From the NCBI GenBank assembly GCA_030753015.1, contig JASMDC010000010.1, positions 32,099 through 96,098 of the forward strand: a DNA stretch of 64,000 nucleotides, in the 5' to 3' direction. The notes below the pieces were generated by a model. It had not been told where the DNA came from. It saw only the letters and a list, made by a program, of their open reading frames with translations, and searched no databases. Both the position numbers and the translations under genes were made by a program. The DNA is from Candidatus Undinarchaeales archaeon. GTDB taxonomy: Archaea > SpSt-1190 > JASMDC01. Below, one piece after another: positions 19,045 through 27,456 of the stretch (position 1 is its first letter; each line of letters opens with the position of its first letter).

Positions 19045-20280
19045 ATGCGCGACCTGATCGATCGGTTCCTGGATTATGTCAAGGTGGAGACTACCTCGGA
19101 CGAGGGGTCTGATACCTTCCCGAGCACCCCCGGGCAGAGGGTGCTGGGGCAGAAGCTGGTGGACGAACTGCATGGACTGGGCCTCACCGATGCCGCTATG
19201 GACGCGAACGGCTACGTGTTCGCCACGCTGTCGGGCAATCTCGCTGACAACTCCGCAGTCCCTGTCGTGGGATTGCTTGCTCACATGGATACATCCGACG
19301 GAGCATCAGGCAAGGACGTGAATCCCATCGTGCACCGCGATTATCAGGGTGGTGATATCGTGCTGCCCGGCGATCCGTCAGTGGTCATCACCGAGGCCGA
19401 CAACCCGGACCTCGCAAACTACGTTGGCCAGGACATAATAACCGCCGACGGTACCACGCTCCTAGGCGCAGACGACAAGGCCGGTATCGCCGAGACCATG
19501 ACCGCTGTGGAGTACCTGCTCGCCCACCCGGAGATCAAGCACGGGGACATCCGCATCGGGTTCACACCGGACGAGGAGATCGGCCAAGGGACCGACCACT
19601 TCGACGTGGCGGCCTTCGGAGCCGACGTGGCCTACACCATCGACGGCGGCCGCCTCGGCGAGCTGGAGAACGAGAACTTCAACGCCGCTACTGCCGTGTA
19701 CACCATCAATGGCGTGAACGTCCACCCTGGTGACGCCTACGGGAAGATGAAGAACGCCGCTCTCATCGCCGGTGAGCTCTCACAAATGCTGCCCGCTGAC
19801 GAGACGCCCGCAACCACCCGTGACAGGGAGGGCTTCTTCCACCTCTACGATATGAAGGCCGATGAATCCGAGGGGACGCTCAAGTACCTCGTCAGGGACC
19901 ATGACGCCGCGAAGTTCGAGGAACGGAAGGACCAGCTCCAGCTGTACGCCGACTTCCTCAACGTCGTGTACGGTGCCGGCACCATAGAGCTCACAATCAC
20001 CGACTCCTACAAGAACATGAAAGAGGTGCTTGACCAGCACCCCGAGGCCACCGAGAACGCAGCAGTGGCCTACCGACGGGCCGGTGTGGATCCCGAGATC
20101 GTTCCGATCCGAGGCGGGACCGATGGCGCTCGCCTCTCGTTCATGGGGCTGCCCTGTCCGAACGTGTTCACCGGTGGCCACAACTACCACGGGAAGCTCG
20201 AGTACATCCCGGTCCGGTCCATGGAGAAGGCTGTCGAGGTCATCGTCAACATCGCCGAGGTCTACGCCGAGGGCGTATAG
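19045..20280 (+). CDS. pepT: Peptidase T (M20B tripeptidase)
   Basis: A 411-residue M20 metallopeptidase that removes the N-terminal residue of tripeptides in the cytoplasm. The di-zinc motifs are visible: LLAHMDTSDGASG (about residues 76-88), TLLGADDKAGIAE (about 138-150), FTPDEEIGQG (about 173-182), YTIDGG, and the C-terminal FTGGHNYHGKLEY. Length matches PepT (about 405-410). The start has a GGTGAT Shine-Dalgarno element 5 nt upstream. Two 20-bp direct repeats precede its promoter. Together with the carboxypeptidases at 36-38 kb it points to intracellular peptide use. Confidence 0.95.
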   Translation: MRDLIDRFLDYVKVETTSDEGSDTFPSTPGQRVLGQKLVDELHGLGLTDAAMDANGYVFATLSGNLADNSAVPVVGLLAHMDTSDGASGKDVNPIVHRDYQGGDIVLPGDPSVVITEADNPDLANYVGQDIITADGTTLLGADDKAGIAETMTAVEYLLAHPEIKHGDIRIGFTPDEEIGQGTDHFDVAAFGADVAYTIDGGRLGELENENFNAATAVYTINGVNVHPGDAYGKMKNAALIAGELSQMLPADETPATTRDREGFFHLYDMKADESEGTLKYLVRDHDAAKFEERKDQLQLYADFLNVVYGAGTIELTITDSYKNMKEVLDQHPEATENAAVAYRRAGVDPEIVPIRGGTDGARLSFMGLPCPNVFTGGHNYHGKLEYIPVRSMEKAVEVIVNIAEVYAEGV

Positions 20281-20363
20281 GCCGCCTTCCGAAGAAGTAA
20301 TCCCTCCGACAGTTGTCAGGATTCCTATGACCGTGGGTTCTCGGGGACCGAGTGGGCTAGCTG

Positions 20364-21410
20364 CTAACCTTTGGTGAGGATACCGCCAGCTACGAGGCGC
20401 TGCTTCGGATCATTGAGCTGTGCTATGAGGAACCTGTCGTCAGCACGATAGGCGAGCTCTCTTGCGGTCGTCAGCGTGACCGTGCACGTGCTGCCAGGAG
20501 GCGCCTTGTCCGTCTCCTTCCCATCGACCACGATACGTGCCACGGTGGCAGGCGAGGACTGGAGACCGACGAACAGGTGGACCGTATCGCGTAGAGCGAG
20601 CCTGGATGTGAAGGGTGAGAGCCGTGTTTCAATCTCGAACTTGTTACCGATGCTCTCCTGCGCCGAGATGAGATACCCCCGGTCGAAGTCCTTGGCCCGG
20701 CCGCCCTTGAGGCATAGGCCCACACGCGTCCCGGCAGGGGCCTTGTCCACATCCTCGTCATTGCATTGGATGGAGCGTATCTCGACACCGAACTCCGGGG
20801 GGTAGACCGTCATCGCGTCACGCTTGGCGACCACACCACGGTCCACGTGACCGAGGATGACGCACCCGACGCCTTTTACCGTGAAGAAGTGGTCCACAAT
20901 GACCCGTGCGGGGCCATCGATGAGCTTGGCACGGTCCTCCTTGGCCACGACAGTCAGCTCGGCAAGGCGCTCGTGGAGCAGGTCCATCCCGGAGAAGGTT
21001 GTGGATGAGACCGGGACGATTCCCCAATCCTCCATGGACGTCCCCTTAACGACCGTGGAGACATTGTCGGCCAGCTCCGTCAGGGCCACGGGGAAGGACT
21101 CGTCCGCACGGGTGAGGACGATCAGACCGCGCTGCTTCTCGAGCAGGTCCATCGCTACGATGCACTCGCCGGTCCGGGCCGTGAGGCCGGAGGATGGGAC
21201 GCATACGATGACGATATCGGCCATGTTCACCGCCTGGACCAGACTCTTGATCGATTCCGGGTACTTCTTCACGTCAACGAAGGTGAACACACTATCGCCC
21301 TTTACGAGGTTGTAGAAGGTGATGTCCGAGTCGGTCCCCTTCTTTCCGAGCCTCCCAGCGAGTGTTGATACGCCCACGCCTTCGTCGCCCACAATGGCCA
21401 CTGTCGTCAT
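20364..21410 (-). CDS. SelB-like translation-factor homologue with degenerate GTPase motifs
   Basis: A 348-residue protein with the domain order of EF-Tu/SelB: an N-terminal G-like domain (about 1-165) followed by two beta-barrel domains. The GTPase signatures are eroded: G1 reads GDEGVGVST instead of GxxxxGK(S/T), the DxxG of G3 is replaced by VDVKKYP, and G4 is LTRAD rather than NKxD. Domain 2 keeps VKGVGCVILGHVDRGVV. Archaeal SelB-like proteins have been described in species without selenocysteine; this fits that group, though I cannot test it here. Start at 21410 was chosen because TTTTTACC lies 28 nt upstream and the conserved TTVAIVGDEG follows; the longer frame to 21476 is not used. 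Confidence 0.7.
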   Translation of the reverse strand: MTTVAIVGDEGVGVSTLAGRLGKKGTDSDITFYNLVKGDSVFTFVDVKKYPESIKSLVQAVNMADIVIVCVPSSGLTARTGECIVAMDLLEKQRGLIVLTRADESFPVALTELADNVSTVVKGTSMEDWGIVPVSSTTFSGMDLLHERLAELTVVAKEDRAKLIDGPARVIVDHFFTVKGVGCVILGHVDRGVVAKRDAMTVYPPEFGVEIRSIQCNDEDVDKAPAGTRVGLCLKGGRAKDFDRGYLISAQESIGNKFEIETRLSPFTSRLALRDTVHLFVGLQSSPATVARIVVDGKETDKAPPGSTCTVTLTTARELAYRADDRFLIAQLNDPKQRLVAGGILTKG

Positions 21411-21476
21411 CGATACGAGCACACGCCCAAAGAGGTAAAAACCTATTGCCAGCGACAGTCCGCGACGCACGGACAA

Positions 21477-22391
21477 CTAGAAGATTATATGGAAGATGTA
21501 CTCCGTGGCCTCGACCTCGACGATGGCGGCCGTGAAGAGAATCACGAAAGCGCAGAGATAGGCGGGGGCGAGGCGGGCCGCGACGTCACGGGGACCCTCT
21601 GTAGCGTCCTTATCGACCAGCAGCCAGAATAGTGTACGCCACAAGGTCACGAACACGGCGGCAATCAGGAATATACCGGGGAGCTCGAGCACGCCGTGTG
21701 GTACGAGCAGGGGGATGGTCATGGGGAAAGGAAGGTCCTCGTCCCCAGCAACGACAGAACCGACGACATATCCGTTGACCACCATCGACATCAGGGGCAT
21801 GAAGCAGGCGGCAGCGGCCATCAGGGCGACAGCGACATAAGCGAGCCACCCACGCTCTGACATGGGACGAAGCCAATGAAAGAAACGGGCGACAAGGTAG
21901 AGCATCAGGCCCGGGAGCGTGAACGAGAAGGAGGACATCCCGAAGTTGTTGAGGAACAGGAAGATGTACGAGAGCGTGAACCCGCCATCCTCGGTCTCCT
22001 CGATGACCTTGTCGGCCAGGGGCGAGGCCTCCAGCAATGAGCGGATGATTTCGAAGTCGATGGGCCAAATGACTCCCACAAGGGCCATCGCGATGAACAG
22101 GCTCGCAAGCGCGGTCCAGGTCCTTCGCAACCGTCGCACCGACCCGAGCATCCTTGCAGGGCCCGTACCGAGTGCTGCGGCCAGCCCCATGAACAGGGCA
22201 CCAGCTGAAAGGACCGCGGCCCCGAGGCCGTGGGCGACCTTTATCATTAGCAGGGATGTATCATCGGGACCGATGCGGCCGTCCCACACACGGGCGCCGA
22301 TGGAATGGTGGACGAGAAGGAGCGTGACCACTGCAACGATGGTCCTTATCTGCCTGTCCGTGGTCTCGTCCCCGCTGGTCGGCATTCCCAC
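21477..22391 (-). CDS. SpoIIM/DUF95-family membrane protein
   Basis: A 304-residue protein with about six TM segments. Two blocks are characteristic of the SpoIIM family: FLFLNNFGMSSFSF in the middle and LLVPHGVLELPGIFL near residue 235. Members sit in the membrane, often near vesicle- or sporulation-related genes; archaeal homologues have no defined job. The ATG at 22391 follows a GATTAAACC box by 26 nt, giving a leaderless transcript. It precedes the SelB-like gene by 66 nt on the same strand, but that gene has its own TATA box. Confidence 0.75.
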   Translation of the reverse strand: MGMPTSGDETTDRQIRTIVAVVTLLLVHHSIGARVWDGRIGPDDTSLLMIKVAHGLGAAVLSAGALFMGLAAALGTGPARMLGSVRRLRRTWTALASLFIAMALVGVIWPIDFEIIRSLLEASPLADKVIEETEDGGFTLSYIFLFLNNFGMSSFSFTLPGLMLYLVARFFHWLRPMSERGWLAYVAVALMAAAACFMPLMSMVVNGYVVGSVVAGDEDLPFPMTIPLLVPHGVLELPGIFLIAAVFVTLWRTLFWLLVDKDATEGPRDVAARLAPAYLCAFVILFTAAIVEVEATEYIFHIIF

Positions 22392-22505
22392 ACCAACGGA
22401 GGGGAAGCAAACGGTTTAATCTGCTTTGGTCCGGCGCCCCAAAAAGTTATCACTTCCCCGTGATAAAATATATAACGGGCAGATGGCTGATCTCATTCAC
22501 TCGCC

Positions 22506-23117
22506 ATGGAGCTCGGGGATACGACGTTCGGCATCGGCCTCCATCATGACGAGTGCTACGTGGGCGCCGGGGCCGTGTACTCGGAAGCGTACCAGTTCTA
22601 CCAGGCCACACCGGTAAAAGACGGCGTACTCCTCTACCCTCACCATGATCCTAACCTCGAGGAGGCCTACGTTCACGGTCCTTACAAGTCCGAGTTCAAC
22701 ACCGGAAAGGTCGAATCGGAACGACAGCTCGCGAGCGTCTTTCCCAGCGCGTCGTACCGCAACGATATCCTCTCACGCTACTCTGACCTCGTCATCACCG
22801 GTGGCGACGCCCGTCACTGCATGGCGAACATGCTAGAAGAGCTCATCGAGAACAGCGACCGTGAAAGGGACATCTACCTCGTGTCCGATGCGATCTACGA
22901 CTCCTGCAAGACAATGGACCGGCAGCTCGAGAAGCAGAACGCAGCGGAGCGACTGTTCAACAACGGCTCCCACTACGGTGCTTTCGAGCAGCTGAAGGTG
23001 CGCACACCCATCGACGTGTACGAGATCGACGGAACGGTCACCCATATCGACGGTGAGCGGGGCAGGCCGACGGTCCGCGTGCACGTGACAAGCATCGAGG
23101 ACGTCATCGACAGATAA
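22506..23117 (+). CDS. Conserved hypothetical protein, possible isochorismatase-fold relative
   Basis: A 203-residue protein without clear membership of a known family. The segment YSDLVITGGDARHCMANMLE followed by IYLVSDAIYDS resembles the second half of isochorismatase-like cysteine hydrolases, where a Cys follows a Gly-rich turn and precedes a strand ending in DA. The N-terminal Asp motif of that family (D-x-Q-x-D-F) is not evident, so the similarity may be structural only. A promoter ATAAAATATATAACG at 22462-22476 lies about 35 nt before the ATG. It is followed by the formylglutamate amidohydrolase-like gene on the same strand with its own TATA box. Confidence 0.6.
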   Translation: MELGDTTFGIGLHHDECYVGAGAVYSEAYQFYQATPVKDGVLLYPHHDPNLEEAYVHGPYKSEFNTGKVESERQLASVFPSASYRNDILSRYSDLVITGGDARHCMANMLEELIENSDRERDIYLVSDAIYDSCKTMDRQLEKQNAAERLFNNGSHYGAFEQLKVRTPIDVYEIDGTVTHIDGERGRPTVRVHVTSIEDVIDR

Positions 23118-23194
23118 TGTCCGGACGGACCGGCGCGGAGCCGTAGCTTATTTAAGCCCAATCGCACTTCCTGCACTCACCTGGCGAGAGAGAG

Positions 23195-24001
23195 ATGGTG
23201 CGAGATCTCAAGGAGGACCGTGAGCGGTTACTACGATTCGGACAGGGGGACAGCCCCGTCATCCTAACTGTACCGCACGGCGGCACGACACCCATCCCCG
23301 GCATCGATGGACGGCGTGGGGACCCGAATATCCCTGGGGACTGGGAATACTTCACCGACATGGATGTGAACACGTTCCAGCTCGGGGAGCTGGTGAGGGC
23401 GCGGATGGCCAAGCATGAGGTGATCCCCTTCACGGTCATCACCATGGCGAGCAGGCGGGACCTGGACATCAACAGGAGCTGGGACCACAATCTCCGCGGA
23501 TACGAGGCCGCGGGCGTGCCGGAGGATGGGATACGACGAGCTAAACGCGTGTTCGACGGTTTCCATGACACGATAGCAGAGTACATCGGAGATATCCGGG
23601 AGCGGTTCGGGCCGAACCTCGTGGAGAACGCGTTCCTCATCGACCTTCACGGGACACATCTTGCCAGCGACGCCCAGATCGAGCTGGGAACCCTGCATGG
23701 CGTATCGGCCAAGCTCGAGCTCGTCTACCCTGTAGCGTACACCGTGCCCACGCTCTGGGATGCCTTCGCCAAAGCGGGCTTCAGGCTCTCCGGGGAGCCT
23801 GTCCCCGAGGGAGAGGACCTTGAGGGTTGCTTCGTGTCAGCACACCACGGGCGGAAGAATCCGGGCGGTCTCAATGCCGTGCTCGTCGAGGTTGACATAA
23901 GCCTCCGTCAGGAGGAGGAGCTCCCACGGACGGCAGCTCGCATCGGTGACGTCCTGGCAGGTTCCGTCCGCGCAGCGATATTGCGTGCGGACGACGTGTA
24001 A
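23195..24001 (+). CDS. N-formylglutamate amidohydrolase family protein
   Basis: A 268-residue member of the FGase family (PF05013), zinc hydrolases that cleave N-formyl or related amide bonds of amino-acid derivatives. Landmarks are VPHGGTTPIPG near residue 27, RDLDINRSW near 92, and LIDLHGTHL near 150, followed by AHHGRKNPGG. In bacteria this activity ends the histidine degradation pathway via formylglutamate; no hut genes are visible here, so the substrate is open. A TATTTAAG box at 23149-23156 and a purine-rich GAGAGAGAG just before the ATG support the start. Confidence 0.82.
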   Translation: MVRDLKEDRERLLRFGQGDSPVILTVPHGGTTPIPGIDGRRGDPNIPGDWEYFTDMDVNTFQLGELVRARMAKHEVIPFTVITMASRRDLDINRSWDHNLRGYEAAGVPEDGIRRAKRVFDGFHDTIAEYIGDIRERFGPNLVENAFLIDLHGTHLASDAQIELGTLHGVSAKLELVYPVAYTVPTLWDAFAKAGFRLSGEPVPEGEDLEGCFVSAHHGRKNPGGLNAVLVEVDISLRQEEELPRTAARIGDVLAGSVRAAILRADDV

Positions 24002-24055
24002 AAGAAGGGTGACCGGGAGCGAAGGACACCCCCGACCTTTCCGGTGACGAGGTCG

Positions 24056-25411
24056 TTACTTCTCCTCGTCCTTCTTATCTTCTTCTTCCTTCTCAGGTTC
24101 CTCTTCCTTTTCCTTCTTCTCGGGCACCTTCTTGGCCGACTTCTCCTCTTCCTCTTCTTCTTCCTTCTCAGGCTCCTTGCCCGCAGGAGCATTGGTGATG
24201 AGGGCCAGGAGGGCCGCCACCACGCACAGACCGGCAGCGATGAGGAAGGCCTGGTCGTACACCTGAAGGGTGTCTTTTACATAGCCTCCGAGCATGGGGC
24301 CGAAGATGCCGGCCACACCGTAGGACGTGAACACCCAGCCGTAGTTGATGCCGATGTTCTTGGTGCCGAAGAAATCGGCGGTAGCGGACGGGAAGAGGGC
24401 GAAGTTGCCCCCGAAGTTGAAGCCCACGAGGCAGGCCACGCCCATGATGGCATAGTAACCGGTCACCTGGGTGAGGCCGAACATGGCCCCTGCCTGGAGC
24501 AGGAACATGATCATCATGGCCTTTGCGCGACCGATCTTGTCGGAGGCAGCGCCCCACACGATGCGGCCAAGTCCATTGAAGATGGAGAGCATCCCCACGA
24601 TGGTGATTGCCTTGCCACCGGCATCGGCGATGTTCCCTGCGGTGAGGATATCCTGAGAGAAGCCTTTGATGTGGCCGATGGTCATGAGGCCGGCGGTGGC
24701 CCCTATGATGAACATGAACCAGAGCAGCCAGAACTGCTTGGTGCCCAGCATCTCTCCCCACTCGTAGTTGTACGAGGAGGGGCCGCCCGCCTTGGCAGCA
24801 GGCGGCTCCCATCCCTCGGGCTTGTAGCCCTCGGGCGGGTTCTGGAGCATCTGTGCGGCCAGTGTGACCACCACAAGGAAGGTGATACCAAAGTAGAGGA
24901 ACACGTTGTACAGGCCCGGCTCGGGTGCAGTCGCGATCACGGGGATGAGCTTGGAAAAGATGTACGCGCCAGCACCGAAGCCCGCGACGGCAAGACCCGA
25001 GATGAGCCCCCGCTTGTCGGGGAACCACTTCACGAGGGCGGCGATTGGGCACACGTAGGCGAGGCCGATACCAGCGCCACCGATGATACCATAGGTGAGC
25101 ACGATCCAACCGGTCGTCGGGGGTACGCCCTGACTGGCGAGGATGTAACCGATACCGTACAGGATACCACCTACCGTGGCGACCTTGCGTGGTCCGGCCT
25201 TGTCCTGCCAGCGGCCTGCGAGCACCATGACCACCGCGAAGGTGGCAAGGCCCACGGAGAAGGGCAGCGATGCATCCTGGTGGCTCCATCCGAAACCCGT
25301 TGTGAGCAGGCTCTTGATGGGGCTCCAGGCGTAGATCACGCCCAGGCATAGCTGGATCGCGATAGCGGCTATGACTATGTTCCATCGGTTCGTAGTAGTC
25401 TCTCTTGACAT
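24056..25411 (-). CDS. Oxalate/formate antiporter family MFS carrier, copy 1
   Basis: A 451-residue major facilitator with 12 TM segments. The OFA-family hallmarks are GVIYAWSPIKSLLTTGFGW in TM1, GRWQDKAGPRKVA in loop 2-3, and ALVKWFPDKRGLISG. It ends in a tail of about 45 residues made almost only of Glu and Lys, lying in the cytoplasm. The start at 25411 (MSRETTTNRW) is preferred over 25444 because the TTTTTAAAGG box at 25446-25455 would overlap the longer start. Family members exchange carboxylates such as oxalate, formate or lactate; the actual cargo is unknown. It is a tandem paralogue of the next gene. Confidence 0.88.
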   Translation of the reverse strand: MSRETTTNRWNIVIAAIAIQLCLGVIYAWSPIKSLLTTGFGWSHQDASLPFSVGLATFAVVMVLAGRWQDKAGPRKVATVGGILYGIGYILASQGVPPTTGWIVLTYGIIGGAGIGLAYVCPIAALVKWFPDKRGLISGLAVAGFGAGAYIFSKLIPVIATAPEPGLYNVFLYFGITFLVVVTLAAQMLQNPPEGYKPEGWEPPAAKAGGPSSYNYEWGEMLGTKQFWLLWFMFIIGATAGLMTIGHIKGFSQDILTAGNIADAGGKAITIVGMLSIFNGLGRIVWGAASDKIGRAKAMMIMFLLQAGAMFGLTQVTGYYAIMGVACLVGFNFGGNFALFPSATADFFGTKNIGINYGWVFTSYGVAGIFGPMLGGYVKDTLQVYDQAFLIAAGLCVVAALLALITNAPAGKEPEKEEEEEEEKSAKKVPEKKEKEEEPEKEEEDKKDEEK

Positions 25412-25528
25412 GGGATCAGCTACAGCACGAAACCGCCCTGTCACCTTTAAAAATGTTGATTTGGGGGGCGATGAATCTTTGGAGAATGCCTAATCCATAT
25501 TACTTGGAATTCGAAGTGCTAACCTATT

Positions 25529-26797
25529 CTAATCCGGACCTTCCGATGTTACCTCGCTGACATGGCTCGGAACGGCCTGCGCCAGGACGGATCCCATCAC
25601 GCACAGTCCGCCGGCCGCCAAGAACGCCCTGTCGTAGACGAGCAAGGTGTCTTTGACCCAGCCGCCGAGCATAGGGCCCGCGACCCCCGCCATCCCGTAG
25701 GCGGTGATCACCCAGCCGTAGTTCACGCCTAGGTTCTTGGTCCCGAATAGGTCTGCTGTGGCGGAGGGGAAGAGAGCGAAGTTACCTCCGAAGTTGAAGC
25801 CCACCAGGCAGGCGGCCGCAAGGACGGTATAGTAGGACGAGGTCAGGGTGAGGGCGACCATGGCCCCTGCCTGGAGCAGGAACATGAGGCCCATGGCAGA
25901 GGGCCTTCCGAGCCTGTCGGAAGCGGCGCCCCACACGATTCGGCCAAGGGCATTGAACACGGAGAGCATCCCCACGATGGTGAGGGCCTTGCCCGCTGCG
26001 TCCGTGACACCCTGTGCCTCCAGGACCTCCTGGGAGAAGCCCTTGATGTGGCCGATCGTCATGAGGCCTGCAGTGGCCCCGATGAAGAACATCGCCCAGA
26101 GCAGCCAGAACAGCCGTGTGCGGAGCATCTGGCGCCAGGGGACGTCCGGAGCGGCGTGTGCCGCGGCCTCGCGCGGCGTCGGCACCCATCCCTCGGGACG
26201 GTAGCCCTCGGGGGGATTGCGGAGGAACTGGGCGCCCAAGGTCACGACCACCAGAAAGATCGCACCGAACCAGAGGAACACTGTGTATAGCCCCGGGTCC
26301 GGCGATGTCGCGAGCATGGGGATGAGCTTGGAGAAGATGAACGCGCCAGCACCGAATCCCGCGACGGCAAGACCCGAGATGAGCCCCCGCTTGTCCGGGA
26401 ACCATTTCACCAGGGCGGCGATCGGGCAAACATAAGCGAGCCCGATACCTGCACCGCCGATGATACCGTAGGTGGTCACGAGCCAGGCGAGAGTGGGGGG
26501 ATGACCCAGGCTGGCGAGGAGGTAGCCGAGGCCGTAGAGGATACCGCCCGCAGTGGCCACGCGCCGTGGTCCGACCTTGTCCTGCCACCTGCCGGCGTAC
26601 ACCATGACCGCTGCATTGACCGCGAGGGCGACCGAGAATGGCAGGGATGCCGCGGTATGGCCCCAGCCGAATCCCGTGGTGAGCATGCTCTTGATAGGGC
26701 TCCAGGCATAGACGACACCGAGACAGAGCTGTATGGCGATGGCGGCGATCACTATGGTCCAGCGTTCGGGGATGTGACTGTGCGGCTTCGGGGCCAC
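25529..26797 (-). CDS. Oxalate/formate antiporter family MFS carrier, copy 2
   Basis: A 422-residue MFS carrier closely similar to its downstream neighbour through all 12 TM segments (shared GVVYAWSPIKSMLTTGFGW, ALVKWFPDKRGLISGLAVAG, FPSATADLFGTKN). It lacks the Glu/Lys tail, ending SHVSEVTSEGPD. The start is a GTG at 26797 (VAPKPHSHIPERW). The gap between the copies is 117 nt and contains the TATA box of copy 1, so each appears separately transcribed. Tandem duplication with divergence at the termini suggests different regulation or partners rather than simple dosage. Confidence 0.88.
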   Translation of the reverse strand: MAPKPHSHIPERWTIVIAAIAIQLCLGVVYAWSPIKSMLTTGFGWGHTAASLPFSVALAVNAAVMVYAGRWQDKVGPRRVATAGGILYGLGYLLASLGHPPTLAWLVTTYGIIGGAGIGLAYVCPIAALVKWFPDKRGLISGLAVAGFGAGAFIFSKLIPMLATSPDPGLYTVFLWFGAIFLVVVTLGAQFLRNPPEGYRPEGWVPTPREAAAHAAPDVPWRQMLRTRLFWLLWAMFFIGATAGLMTIGHIKGFSQEVLEAQGVTDAAGKALTIVGMLSVFNALGRIVWGAASDRLGRPSAMGLMFLLQAGAMVALTLTSSYYTVLAAACLVGFNFGGNFALFPSATADLFGTKNLGVNYGWVITAYGMAGVAGPMLGGWVKDTLLVYDRAFLAAGGLCVMGSVLAQAVPSHVSEVTSEGPD

Positions 26798-26890
26798 GGA
26801 AGCTTGCCTGGGTAGCCCTCCTTATGAACCTTCCCCGGGGGTCAATGGGTGAAGCTTGAAAAAGCAAGAAGTACTCCGGAGTCAGTGCAC

Positions 26891-27454
26891 ATGGACCTAC
26901 AGCTCACTCAAGAGCAACGACGTCTGCTGATACTCATCCATACATACACGGCTCCACGGGACGATGGTTCCCAGGTATGGCTCAAGGACCTGCCGCTGCG
27001 TGCGCTGATGTACGACGGTATCGTCAAGAAGGTGTTCGACTGGGACTACTCGCCCACATCTGTGTTCGTCCATGGGATTAGGCGTTTCATCAATATCAGC
27101 CAGGAGGGGGAGCACGACCTCATCGAGCTGCGGGAGGCGGGCCTGGTCGACAAGCTCCGCATAACCGCCACAGAGCACGTCCCTTCGAAAGCTTACCGTT
27201 CCAGTGTCGAGGGGGCCGCCGTCGTGGCCGACTTCCCCGAAGAGGACCGGAAGACCATCATAGACCTCATCTCGTGCCTGCGTTGCGAGAGCGCCCGGGA
27301 GGTGCGGGTGACGTCCAGTGAAGCGTTCTACTTCTGCAAGGACTGCGAGAGCACGGAGCACATCGGTCTGTTCAATATCGAGGACGTAGCGTACGTCGCA
27401 CGGCCCTATTTACCTCGAGTGCTGGGTGTGGGATCGACGGGGGGTGAGAGCTGA
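26891..27454 (+). CDS. Uncharacterised zinc-ribbon protein, first gene of a two-gene operon
   Basis: A 187-residue protein I do not recognise. The N-terminal part (LTQEQRRLLILIHTY to about residue 100) looks like a winged-helix fold, and the C-terminal part carries a single zinc-ribbon signature, CLRC-x16-CKDC (about residues 134-157). ATG 26891 is preferred over the in-frame GTG at 26849 because an A-rich TATA-like element lies near 26857. It ends 2 nt before the ATG of the next gene, so the two are translated together. A regulatory or signalling role with its membrane partner is an inference. Confidence 0.65.
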   Translation: MDLQLTQEQRRLLILIHTYTAPRDDGSQVWLKDLPLRALMYDGIVKKVFDWDYSPTSVFVHGIRRFINISQEGEHDLIELREAGLVDKLRITATEHVPSKAYRSSVEGAAVVADFPEEDRKTIIDLISCLRCESAREVRVTSSEAFYFCKDCESTEHIGLFNIEDVAYVARPYLPRVLGVGSTGGES

Positions 27455-27456
27455 GC

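Noticed and set aside
24044-25351. 435-codon plus-strand open frame opposite the first OFA carrier
   Set aside because: It is a shadow of the GC-rich antisense carrier gene, with His/Glu/Gly-biased composition, no promoter and no recognisable motif.
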